64,000 nt of DNA, taken from contig NZ_CP108046.1 in NCBI RefSeq assembly GCF_041435115.1, positions 3,596,001-3,660,000 on the forward strand. The letters are read 5' to 3'. Below are positions 32,223-40,269 of the stretch, piece after piece. The notes beneath the pieces were generated by a model. It did not search any database. It was not told the origin of the DNA and was given only the letters and a program-made list of their open reading frames with translations. How positions within the stretch are numbered: position 1 is the first letter of the stretch; the number at the start of each line of letters is the position of its first letter. The stretch is from Streptomyces sp. NBC_00289. Lineage in GTDB: Bacteria; Actinomycetota; Actinomycetes; Streptomycetales; Streptomycetaceae. Made by a program: the position numbers and the translations under genes.

Positions 32223-32609
32223 TCACACCTGGGCCGCCGCGTTGACGATGGCGAGCGCCAGGGCGTCGAAGTTTTCCCGGTAGAAGCCCAACCTGATGTG
32301 GAAGGACTCCTCCGTGAACACGCCGCGCGTGAGGAACATGGTGGGCACGGCGGTCAGAGCGCTGTGCACCATGTGCAGTTCCTCCCACCGGAGCCGGACG
32401 TCGAAGGATTCCGGGTGCGGACCGGCCAGGCGCTCGACGAGCGCGTCGACCACCTCCCGGCTGGCGCCGACGAGCAGGGTCAGCTCCTCGTCACCGCCGT
32501 TCCGCTCGCGCAGATATGTCAGCGCCTCGTACATGGCGCTCGCCTGGGACGGCGCGAGCCGGGCAATGAGCGCGTCGCCGTCACGGGTCAGCTTCAGTTG
32601 TCTTGGCAA
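32223..32609 (-). CDS. small hypothetical protein, candidate immunity partner of the upstream toxin-like gene
   Basis: 128 residues. TTG start at 32607-32609, supported by AAGGAG 6 bases upstream. No recognised domain, no signal peptide and no membrane segment, so it is expected in the cytosol. The N-terminus (MPRQLKLTRDGDALIARL) and the middle (DVRLRWEELHMVHSAL) suggest an alpha/beta fold. It begins only 18 bases after the stop of the 1295-residue toxin-like gene and is clearly in its operon. In polymorphic toxin loci this position is normally held by the immunity gene; that is the basis for the suggestion, not sequence similarity. Confidence 0.6.
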   Translation of the reverse strand: MPRQLKLTRDGDALIARLAPSQASAMYEALTYLRERNGGDEELTLLVGASREVVDALVERLAGPHPESFDVRLRWEELHMVHSALTAVPTMFLTRGVFTEESFHIRLGFYRENFDALALAIVNAAAQV

Positions 32610-32627
32610 CCGTCTCTCCTTCCCGCG

Positions 32628-35600
32628 TCAGCTCTTGGGATTGGGCGTGTAGCGGGTTCCGTTGTGGAAGGTCTCCCACGTCACCTTGTAGGCGTGGATG
32701 CGGTGGGGCTGGAGGATGACGATCAAGCCCTTGTCCTCATCGTAGGCGACCGGATTCTTCGTCTTCGTGTCTATATGGGTGCCCTTGCCGCGCCACTTCT
32801 TGAAGTACTCGGCCATGGACTTCAAGTTGTGGCCGATGCCCGGCAGATCATGGTCCGCCGCGTGCTGAATGTCGTCGCTGCCCATCCGCATCCACTGGTA
32901 CTCGACGCCGTCCGCCACGTCGGACCCGTACTTCTTCTCGATGTCCGCCAGTACCTCGTAGGGCAGGTCCTCCGCCAGATCGAGGTTGCAGACGTCCAGG
33001 TCGATACTCTCGTCGGACGTGTCCGCCGCGGCCGCGGACGTGAACCCGGCCGCCCTCACGGACGCGACGCTCTTCACGGACTTCTTCTTCACGCAAGCCG
33101 GAAGGTTCGGTTCCTTCCTCGCTTTCTCGGCCAGCTTGCGAAGCTTGTCCAGCGTCTTCTTCGCCTTCGCCGACTTCTCGAAGAAGCCGACGACGCCTGA
33201 GGAGATCCGGACGACCGCCTTGCCCACCGCGGGGAACTTGGTGAGCGGGACGGCCGCGCCGATCGCGTTGACCAGCGTCCACAGGCAGCTCTCGACGTCG
33301 CCCTTCGTCAGGCAGTTCTTGAGGTCGGTCCAGCCGATGTAGTCGAGGAGGATCGCCCCTCCGTTCTGCTTGACCCAGTCCAACAGGTTCAGGGACGCCA
33401 GGTCGCGCGCGGCCCGGTACTGGTCCAGGCACTCCTGCCCACACATGCGCAGCAGCGCCGCCTCCTCGTCGGAGGACAGGGGCGAGCCCGCGTCGGCCGG
33501 CTGCTCAGCACTCCCTCTGCGGAGTTCTTCCAGCCGCTTGCGCTGCTCCTCCTCGGCGCGGTCGGCAGCCGCGTCCGCCTCCTTGGCCGCGCTTTCCGCG
33601 TTGGACGCCGCCGTCTCGGCCTTGGTCGCTTCCGACTCGGCGTGCGTCGCGACCTGGTCTGCGGCGGAGGCGTCGGCCTCGGCGCCAGACGCGGCGGAGC
33701 GGGCGCTCGACGCGTCCTTCTCGGCCTCCGTCGCCTCGCGGTCGGCCTGGGCGGCCGCCGACTCCGCGTCGTTGGCGGCGAAGTTGGCGTAGAAGGCGTC
33801 GGTGCCCGCCTGCTGGTCGTACTTCTGGGCGTTCGCGTCGGCCTTCTTCGCGGCGGCCGCGTCGGTCGCCGCAACGGCCGCCGAAGCGTTGGCGGCCGCT
33901 GCGGAGTTGACCGCCTGCACCGCGTAGTCCGCGGCGTCGGCTGCCGCCTGAAGGGCGATCTTCGCGTCGCCGGCCGCCCTGTCGGCGAGGGCCTTGGCCT
34001 GCGCCGCCGCCTTCTTCGCCTCGTCCGACTTGGCCTTGGCCGCGGTGGCCTGCTGCTCGGCGAGCGTCTTGGAGGTCTGGCCGATCAGGACCGCGTACGC
34101 CGCCGAGGTGTCGCTCTCGCGGTACGGGGAGCCGATGGTGATCGCCTCGTCGGCCGCCTTGGTCACCGCGGTCGCGGCGTCCCTGGAGGCCTGCGCGTAC
34201 TGGGCCGTAGCGAGCGCGTACCCGGCGGTCTTCGCCGACCACGCGGCCGTCTTGGCGGCCTCGGCCACTGCCGCGGTGGCCTCCTTGCGTGCGGTGATCG
34301 CCGCGGCCTGGGCTTTCTTGGCCTCGCCGTCCGCCTTCTTGGCGTTGTCCTTCGCGGAGGCCGCCGCGTCGATCGCCTCGGCCGCCGCGGCGTGCGCGGT
34401 TGCGGCTGCCGCGTGAGTCTTCGCGTATGCCGACTGGGCCGCGTCGGCGGCGGACCGTGACCGCTTGGCCGCGCCGTCGGCGCGGGTCGCCGCCGCGCGG
34501 GCGTTCATAGCCGCCGTGGTCGCCTCATTGGCAGCAGTACGGGCTCGGGTCGCGGCGGCCGCCGCCTCGGTGGCCGCGGAACGGGCCTCAGTGGCCGCCT
34601 GCCTGGTCTCGGCTGCGGCGGCGGTGCCGTCGGCCGCTGCGGCAGCGGACTCCAGGGCTGCCGCCCGCGACGCGGTGGCGTTCTTCTCGTGCTCGGCCCT
34701 GACCGCCTGGTTGCGTGCCGTGTAGGCGCGCAGTTCGGCGTCCGTCGCCGCCGCCAGCTTCTGCGTCGCCACCGAACCAGCGTTTTGCGCGTCGGCGAGG
34801 GCCTCGCTCGCCCTGTTCCTATCGCCCTGCGCGCGCTCCTCGGCGGCCTCGGCCTTGGCCCGTTCACTGGCCGCGGTGTCCCGCTCTCGCTCGGCGGTGG
34901 CCTTCTCCGCCTCCGCTATACCTCGCTGGCGCTTCGCTTCGGCAGCCTGGGTCTTGGCAGTCTGCTCCGCCTTCTCGGCGGTCGCGCGGGCGCTCTTCGC
35001 GGTGGCGGCGTTGGCCGAGGCCTCCGTGGCCAGCTTGGCGGCGGACTCAGCCGCGGCCTTGGCCTGCGTCTTTGCCTCCAGCGCCGCCGTCTTGCGGAAC
35101 TCCGTGTTCAGCGCGTGCGCCTGGGTCTTGGCCAGCGCCAGCAGCGTCTGGGAGTCCCCCACAGTGGCTTTCGCCGCGTTCGACGCCGTCAGCGTGGCCT
35201 TCGCAGCCGCCTGAGTGGCGGCGGCCGAAGCCTTGGCGACCTGCACCGACTGTTGCGCGTACAGCAGGCCCCGGCCGCGCGGCAGCTTCGCGACGTCGGC
35301 GATCGTCCACGCCTTCGCCTGCTGGGCGCCCGCGGTGTCCGCGGCCGTCTTGGCCCGGGTGGCCGCCGCGTCCGCCAGTGCCACCTGCGCGGTGGCCTTG
35401 GTCTTCGCCGCGTTCAGGTCCGTCGTCGCCTTGGTGAGTTCGGCCTTCGTCGGGTACAGGGCGGAATCCTTGTTCGCGGCCCAGTACTTCTGCCAGTACA
35501 GGATCTGGTCCGCCTGCCAGGCCTGCCGGACCGCTTCCAGCATCGCGCCGGTGGCGACCCGTGTCTCCTTCGACGCGGCTGCCTCGGCGGTGACGATCGC

Positions 35601-36515
35601 CTTGCGTTGCTCGGCCTGGCCGGAGTACTCCGCCTCCCACTCCGTGTATGCCTGCACGACCGGGCCGGTCAACACCCGGTATTGGTCGATCGGGTTGCCG
35701 CTGTCGCAGGCCGCCCAGGCCGTCTTCAGCGCCTCGACCTCGGTGCGGAACTCCAGCGAGTCCGGCTCGGGCGCCTCGGTCGGGAAACCGCCGAACCGCA
35801 GAAAGGTCGCGACGTCGTTGGCCGAGGAGTAGCCCAGGTTGCTCGTGTCGAGCAGTTCCCGCCCGGCGACGTCTTTGTAGGCGGCCGCCCACGCGTCCCC
35901 GCCTGTGTCGAAGGCGTCGAGCACCTTCCGCGCCTGGTCCAGCGAAGCCTGCCCAGGCCTCGGCGTCGGGTTCTCCCAGATCTTGTTGTACAGGTCCTGC
36001 TGGGTGCCGAGAGTGAAGGCGACGATGTCCTTGCCGAACTCCGGCGCCCAGTAATCTCGGCCGCCCGACGAATTCACCGCGGCGTAGGGCTTATTGCCGA
36101 TGTTCAGTTTGTCCTGGCGGTCCTGAAAAGCCTTCAGGTCAGCTAGGCCCGCGTCGTCGTCCCGTTGCTGGACCTGGCCGACTTCCCCAAAGTTCCAGTC
36201 CGCCACGACCTTGCGCAGATCGTCGTCCGTTCCAGCGAGTTTGGTCGCCGCGTACGTCTTCGTCTCGGGTCCGCCGAAGTGTACGGCGCGCCCCACCTGG
36301 CAGCGGTCCTTCCTGGCCTGAGCGCCGAGGCTGATGCGGAGGGTGCGTTCATACGGGTTGGCCGGGTTGTCCCCCGGCTCGTCGGCGTTCGCGGGGGCGG
36401 CGGAGACGAGTCCGCCGAGCACGGCCGTCGCGGTCGCGAGCGCGACGGCTGCGAAACCCCGCGGTAAACGCACGGCCCGGGATCGTCTTTGTCGTCTTCT
36501 TCGAGTCCTACGCAT
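32628..36515 (-). CDS. large secreted Ala-rich coiled-coil protein with C-terminal toxin-like domain
   Basis: 1295 residues from ATG at 36513-36515. Signal peptide 1-44 (twelve Arg/Lys-type residues, hydrophobic core, ANA/DEP cleavage). Residues 45-355 form a mixed globular domain with two Cys. About 360-1000 is an uninterrupted Ala-rich helical, coiled-coil stalk. Residues 1020-1130 contain a Cys-containing hydrophobic segment (GWTDLKNCLTKGD ... PLTKFPAVGKA) of the kind that precedes toxin domains in actinobacterial polymorphic toxins. The last about 130 residues end in a His-rich small domain (H1218, H1222, H1229, H1247, H1271, H1274) compatible with an RNase. Codon 17 is TTA (36465-36467). 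Confidence 0.65.
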   Translation of the reverse strand: MRRTRRRRQRRSRAVRLPRGFAAVALATATAVLGGLVSAAPANADEPGDNPANPYERTLRISLGAQARKDRCQVGRAVHFGGPETKTYAATKLAGTDDDLRKVVADWNFGEVGQVQQRDDDAGLADLKAFQDRQDKLNIGNKPYAAVNSSGGRDYWAPEFGKDIVAFTLGTQQDLYNKIWENPTPRPGQASLDQARKVLDAFDTGGDAWAAAYKDVAGRELLDTSNLGYSSANDVATFLRFGGFPTEAPEPDSLEFRTEVEALKTAWAACDSGNPIDQYRVLTGPVVQAYTEWEAEYSGQAEQRKAIVTAEAAASKETRVATGAMLEAVRQAWQADQILYWQKYWAANKDSALYPTKAELTKATTDLNAAKTKATAQVALADAAATRAKTAADTAGAQQAKAWTIADVAKLPRGRGLLYAQQSVQVAKASAAATQAAAKATLTASNAAKATVGDSQTLLALAKTQAHALNTEFRKTAALEAKTQAKAAAESAAKLATEASANAATAKSARATAEKAEQTAKTQAAEAKRQRGIAEAEKATAERERDTAASERAKAEAAEERAQGDRNRASEALADAQNAGSVATQKLAAATDAELRAYTARNQAVRAEHEKNATASRAAALESAAAAADGTAAAAETRQAATEARSAATEAAAAATRARTAANEATTAAMNARAAATRADGAAKRSRSAADAAQSAYAKTHAAAATAHAAAAEAIDAAASAKDNAKKADGEAKKAQAAAITARKEATAAVAEAAKTAAWSAKTAGYALATAQYAQASRDAATAVTKAADEAITIGSPYRESDTSAAYAVLIGQTSKTLAEQQATAAKAKSDEAKKAAAQAKALADRAAGDAKIALQAAADAADYAVQAVNSAAAANASAAVAATDAAAAKKADANAQKYDQQAGTDAFYANFAANDAESAAAQADREATEAEKDASSARSAASGAEADASAADQVATHAESEATKAETAASNAESAAKEADAAADRAEEEQRKRLEELRRGSAEQPADAGSPLSSDEEAALLRMCGQECLDQYRAARDLASLNLLDWVKQNGGAILLDYIGWTDLKNCLTKGDVESCLWTLVNAIGAAVPLTKFPAVGKAVVRISSGVVGFFEKSAKAKKTLDKLRKLAEKARKEPNLPACVKKKSVKSVASVRAAGFTSAAAADTSDESIDLDVCNLDLAEDLPYEVLADIEKKYGSDVADGVEYQWMRMGSDDIQHAADHDLPGIGHNLKSMAEYFKKWRGKGTHIDTKTKNPVAYDEDKGLIVILQPHRIHAYKVTWETFHNGTRYTPNPKS
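36465..36467 (-). promoter_or_regulatory. TTA leucine codon (bldA-dependent) in the toxin-like gene
   Basis: The plus strand reads TAA at 36465-36467, which is codon 17 of the minus-strand gene (R-L-P-R within the signal peptide). TTA is decoded in Streptomyces only by the bldA tRNA, which accumulates late in development. Confidence 0.9.
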
Positions 36516-36843
36516 GTCGATGCCCTACCTGAATGGTCAGTCCGGATAGTCGGTCTTGTCGCACGAGAAGAAGGGCACGACGAATCGCCGGCCGAGGCCG
36601 GTCGGTAGTCATGCCGACTGGCCTGCCGCGCAGGAAATGCCAGGAAGTAGAGAGATCCCCGTCCATGCCGCGTGCGGTCAACACGCGTGCCCCGTGCCCC
36701 CTCCCCAGGGGACCGGATCATCATCTCAGTGGGAAAGCTTTTACGGAACCCTCAATTTCCCTTTACGTCCGAACCCTGTTCCGCCCCACGCGTCCCGCTG
36801 GTGCATGAAGAAAAGCTCCAGCCTCCTCGACGCCCCCAGGCAC
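36516..36843. other. gene-free upstream region of the toxin-like gene
   Basis: About 330 bases containing the toxin-gene promoter (reading left). AGGTAGGG just before the ATG is the likely ribosome site. Two related direct repeats, TTTACGGAACCCT (36740-36752) and CTTTACGTCCGAACCCT (36761-36777), lie about 225-260 bases upstream of the start codon. No convincing ORF. Confidence 0.45.
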
Positions 36844-36880
36844 GACTGTGCCCCGCCGGGTTCAACGGCGGGGCACAGTC
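36844..36880. terminator. terminator after the DUF6230 operon
   Basis: 15-bp perfect stem GACTGTGCCCCGCCG (36844-36858) with its complement (36866-36880), 7-base loop, 33 bases beyond the stop of the Ser/Pro-rich protein. Confidence 0.8.
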
Positions 36881-36913
36881 CTTTGCGGCTCCCGGACGGG
36901 CTCTGTGGGGTGT

Positions 36914-38227
36914 TCAGTCGATGTACTGGTGCAGTCCGGGGATGGTCAGCGTGCCGCCGAACTGGCCTGCCTGCTGCACCTTCGCGTTGGAGAAGTAGAT
37001 GTACGGGATGTTCAGCGGCGGCGGGCTCTTCGGGCTGAACGTGACCGGTATCAGGCCGAACAGGTTCCCCGAGATGCTCTCGGTGTACATGATCGTGTCG
37101 CCGCCCTCGATGGTCGAGTGCGGCAAGCCCGTGGCGGCCTGCACGTGATACGTCTTGCCCGACTGCTCGTCCTTCACCGTCTGGTGCAGGTCGCCGATGT
37201 CCGTGCCGCCCGATATGACGTACTTCAGGACTTCCTTGACCTTGCCGCTGGCCGTACGGACCTTGACTATGCCCTTGTAGTCGGCGCCCTTGAGCGTCAG
37301 CGAACTGGCGTTCAGGGTCCAGGGGTTGTCGGGCAGCAGAACCTTGTTGTCGACACCGCCCTCCGCGTCCGTCGCGGCCTCGCAGTCGTCGGCGTCCGTG
37401 GTGGAACTGGCGGAGGGGCTCGGAGAGGACGTGGCGTCCTCAGCCGCCTCCTCCACCGCCTTGGTGGTGTCCTCGGCCGCCTTGGACGCCGTGTCGGTCG
37501 CGTCCTTCACGGTGTCCTCCACCGTGTCGGTGACCTTCTTCGTCGTCTCCTTGACGGCGTCGGAGGAGTCGGTCGACTCGTCCTTGCCGGCGCTCTCGGA
37601 GGCGGACGCCGAGGCCGAGGGGGTCGGGCTCGCGCTCGCGCTCTCGGTGGCGCTCTTGTCGCCACCGGTGAGGATGTCGCCGATCGTGTCGCCGATCGTC
37701 TCCAGGACGTTCTTGCTCTCGGACGCCGAGGGGGTCGGCGTGGCGGTGTCACCGCTGCCGCTCGACGAGGACTTGCTCTCCGACGCGGACGGCGTGGGGT
37801 CGGCCTTGTCGTCGGAACCTGAATCCGACGAAGAGTCCTTGCCCGTGTCCGAGGCCGGCGAGGACGACGTCGCCGACGGGGTCGGCTCGGCCGTGTCGTC
37901 CTGGTCCGCCGAGTCCGACGCCTCGTCGCTCGCCGAGGCGGAGGGCGACGGCGTGGCCGAGGCGGAGGGGTCCAGGGCGGTGACGCAGTCCTTGTACTCG
38001 TCGGCCTGCTGGCTGTTCGACGCCGGCTGGTCGTCGGCGTTGGCGAACGTGGACGTGAAGCCCATCCCCATGAGAACAGCCGTCGGCATCGCCGCCAGGG
38101 CTATCGCCTTCCCGGCAGGCATGTGGAACCTGGTGAACAGCGGCTTCCTGGGCGCCGCATGCCGCGGCCCGGTTCTCACACGGGACGCGTCCACGTCAGT
38201 CCCGTGGGTCACCTCGTCAGCCGGCAC
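36914..38227 (-). CDS. secreted Ser/Pro/Thr-rich stalk protein with C-terminal globular domain
   Basis: 437 residues from GTG at 38225-38227, supported by GGGAGG 4 bases upstream; it overlaps the DUF6114 stop by 11 bases. Residues about 37-65 form a signal peptide (KAIALAAMPTAVLMGMGF ... ANA). Residues 85-290 are low complexity with PTPSASxS repeats and acidic Ser/Asp runs plus an amphipathic stretch (VKETTKKVTDTVEDTVKDATD). The C-terminal 140 residues form a compact beta-rich domain (LTLKGADYKGIVKV ... LTIPGLHQYID). No sortase motif. Homologues have been labelled 'hydrogenase expression protein HypF', which nothing here supports. Last gene of the DUF6230 operon. Confidence 0.75.
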   Translation of the reverse strand: MPADEVTHGTDVDASRVRTGPRHAAPRKPLFTRFHMPAGKAIALAAMPTAVLMGMGFTSTFANADDQPASNSQQADEYKDCVTALDPSASATPSPSASASDEASDSADQDDTAEPTPSATSSSPASDTGKDSSSDSGSDDKADPTPSASESKSSSSGSGDTATPTPSASESKNVLETIGDTIGDILTGGDKSATESASASPTPSASASASESAGKDESTDSSDAVKETTKKVTDTVEDTVKDATDTASKAAEDTTKAVEEAAEDATSSPSPSASSTTDADDCEAATDAEGGVDNKVLLPDNPWTLNASSLTLKGADYKGIVKVRTASGKVKEVLKYVISGGTDIGDLHQTVKDEQSGKTYHVQAATGLPHSTIEGGDTIMYTESISGNLFGLIPVTFSPKSPPPLNIPYIYFSNAKVQQAGQFGGTLTIPGLHQYID

Positions 38228-38822
38228 TGTGCCTCCCGTATGCCCCGGTCCCCGGGCTCGTTCCTGACAGATCGTTCGGCTCGTCCACCCGGTCGTCCTT
38301 GGTGAACACCGGGCCCTCGCTGTACGGGGCCTCGGGGGTACTGACCGCGGGAGTGCCGTCCTCGGGGGCCGCCGCCTGCGGGGCGCCGCCCTCCTCGGAG
38401 CCGGGCTCCTTCACCTGCTCCTCCGGCGGCAGGCCCGGTGCCCACGACACCGCCATCGCACCGCCGATGAGCGCGAACAGGAAGCCGACGATGAAGCCAC
38501 CGAAGTTGGAGACGGGCAGGGACACCAGTCCCAGCAGAATCGCCGCGACGCCCGCGAAGGTGCGGATGTGCTTCTGGACCCACAGGCTGATGCCCAGGAC
38601 GACCAGCAGCACGCCGATGATCAGCGAGCCGGCCCCCGCGGTGGTGGCCATGGCCAGCGTCAGGTGACCGACCTGGAGGTGCGCGTACGGGAAGTACATG
38701 ATCGGAAAACCGGCGATCACGACGAACAGGCCGGCCCAGAACGGGCGAGTACCCCGCCACGCGCGGAACTGCAGCCTCCGGCGAGTGAACTGACCGGGCT
38801 CGGCAGAAGTCTCGGCGCTCAT
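38217..38822 (-). CDS. DUF6114 membrane protein
   Basis: 201 residues from ATG at 38820-38822 with AGGGAG upstream. Four hydrophobic segments: PFWAGLFVVIAGFPIMYF, LAMATTAGAGSLIIGVLLVVLGIS, TFAGVAAILLGLVSLPVS and GGFIVGFLFALIGGAMAVSW. A cytoplasmic or surface tail rich in Pro/Glu/Gly follows. DUF6114 proteins are consistently encoded next to DUF6230 proteins in streptomycetes. Function unknown; the operon suggests a membrane partner for two secreted proteins. Confidence 0.82.
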   Translation of the reverse strand: MSAETSAEPGQFTRRRLQFRAWRGTRPFWAGLFVVIAGFPIMYFPYAHLQVGHLTLAMATTAGAGSLIIGVLLVVLGISLWVQKHIRTFAGVAAILLGLVSLPVSNFGGFIVGFLFALIGGAMAVSWAPGLPPEEQVKEPGSEEGGAPQAAAPEDGTPAVSTPEAPYSEGPVFTKDDRVDEPNDLSGTSPGTGAYGRHSAG

Positions 38823-38958
38823 GGAAAACAGCTCCCTGGTGCGGCTTTTGCTGTGGTGAAGGTGGTACTGCGGTGAAGATGTGCGGGGTGTGCGCAAAGG
38901 CAGACGGGGGAGCGACGGGCGGGGGTGCCTTCCGGCGCCCCCGCCCGTCACCGAATGC

Positions 38959-39600
38959 CTAGTAGCACTCCCTGCTGGTACCCGTGGACAGCTTCATGCT
39001 GAGGCCGGGGAGCTTGAACGTTCCCGCGGTGGTCGCCCACGCCGTCTGCTTGACCTTGGTGAGCTTCACCGAGTCGGCCTGCTGGGCGAAACCGAAGGGG
39101 TTGGCCGTTTCATTGGCCTTCATCTTCGCGCCCTTGAGGTCCTTGCCCGCCACACCGATGTCGATGTTGGTGAACTCGGCGTCCGCGCCAAGGTCCTCGA
39201 CGTCGATGTACAGGTTGGTCGCAGCGACCTGCTTGTCCTCGTCGCTGCTGTCACCCGCCTCCAGCCGCAGGGTCACGGACCCGAGCAGCGGGATGTTCGG
39301 CGTGACGACCGACTGGCACATCTTCTCGATGCTGGCACTCGTGAACGCCGACACCGCGACCGGGTGAGCCGTCTTCTTACCGTCGAGGGTGTAGCCCTCG
39401 TCGATGGCCCCGTACTGCGAGAAGCCCTTACCGTTGAGCTCCTTGGCCGTGACCTTGAACGACTGTCCCGACACACTGAACGACGCGGCAAGCGCACCCT
39501 GAGCCAGGGCCACGCCTATGCACGCCGTGGCGGCGACGCTGGGCACCATGACCACAGCGAACCGCTTCCATCTGGTCCCGCCACGCACCTGGGACTCCAT
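38959..39600 (-). CDS. DUF6230 secreted protein
   Basis: 213 residues from ATG at 39598-39600 with AGGAGG 4 bases upstream. Basic N-terminus (RGGTRWKRF) then a hydrophobic segment (AVVMVPSVAATACIGVALAQGALA), so exported or membrane-anchored. The remainder is beta-rich (FSVSGQSFKVTAKELNGKGF ... LPGLSMKLSTGTSRECY), with Cys residues in MCQSV and at the penultimate position that could pair. First gene of the operon. Family of unknown function, common in Streptomyces. Confidence 0.82.
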   Translation of the reverse strand: MESQVRGGTRWKRFAVVMVPSVAATACIGVALAQGALAASFSVSGQSFKVTAKELNGKGFSQYGAIDEGYTLDGKKTAHPVAVSAFTSASIEKMCQSVVTPNIPLLGSVTLRLEAGDSSDEDKQVAATNLYIDVEDLGADAEFTNIDIGVAGKDLKGAKMKANETANPFGFAQQADSVKLTKVKQTAWATTAGTFKLPGLSMKLSTGTSRECY

Positions 39601-40123
39601 ATTTCCTCCTTCTCGGACGTACATCTCCTGGCCCTGACTGCCCCTATCGACAGACGGCTCAGCCGGGCAGGGATGGGAGAAGTGCTACGTCCTCGGGAAG
39701 GAGAGCGCCTGCACTCGGTGGCGCAAACGCACCCGAATCACCGGCGATCACCCCCGAGCGACAACCACTGGTCGCGCCTGACACGCATCACGCACAACCT
39801 TGCTGGACAGGCTCCGCCGGACGGCGAAGACCCCCCTGCCCAAGAGCCGACGCCACTGCCGTCGACCCTGCCCGGTGGGGACCCTGGTTCCCGTGGACCC
39901 AACCGGCTGTCGGGGTACGCGAATGGACCGAGCGTCGCCGATCGTGGTGCATTCTCGGCGCCCGCACAAGGGGGTTCGTTACTCGCTAGTAACGGCCGGA
40001 TAACCGAACAACGACCCGCTGGTCTCGTCCGACAACGCTCGGTGGCAGATACGGGGAGGACAAAACTGTTGATCAATGGACAGATTCCGACAGATCAACG
40101 GCCGTAACTTACTTGCAGTAACA
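39601..40123. other. long gene-free region with two TTACT-AGTAA palindromes
   Basis: About 520 bases, less GC-rich than its surroundings towards the right end. GTTACT-CGCT-AGTAAC (39978-39993) and TTACT-TGC-AGTAA (40109-40121) share the same half site. They lie 380-520 bases upstream of the DUF6230 start. No plausible gene; open frames here are Pro/Arg-rich shadows. Confidence 0.5.
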
Positions 40124-40161
40124 GCGGCCGCGTTTACCAAGTTTTGGTAAAGCGCGGCCGC
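40124..40161. terminator. long hairpin downstream of thioredoxin-TPR gene
   Basis: GCGGCCGCGTTTACCA (40124-40139) pairs with TGGTAAAGCGCGGCCGC (40145-40161) with one bulged base and a 5-base loop. Probable terminator for the minus-strand gene ending at 40270, though 109 bases away. Confidence 0.6.
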
Positions 40162-40269
40162 ACTGACAGTTCGTCGGCAGATCTTTCACTCGGGCACCAC
40201 ATGCCCTCGCGTTTAGCGACTGGTCAGAACCGGGCTCGCGCCCGACTCAGAACATCCGCCGGAGCCCGC

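Noticed and set aside
34689..36146. 485-residue plus-strand frame opposite the toxin-like gene
   Set aside because: Composition is Arg/Leu/Gly as expected for the antisense of an Ala-rich coiled coil; no motif or ribosome site.
36914..38227. 'Hydrogenase expression protein HypF' label for the Ser/Pro-rich protein
   Set aside because: No HypF motifs (acylphosphatase, zinc fingers, YrdC or carbamoyltransferase domains) are present; it is a secreted low-complexity protein.
39738..40076. 112-residue minus-strand frame in the silent region upstream of DUF6230
   Set aside because: Pro/Gly/Arg/Ser-biased translation with no ribosome site, overlapping the palindromes.
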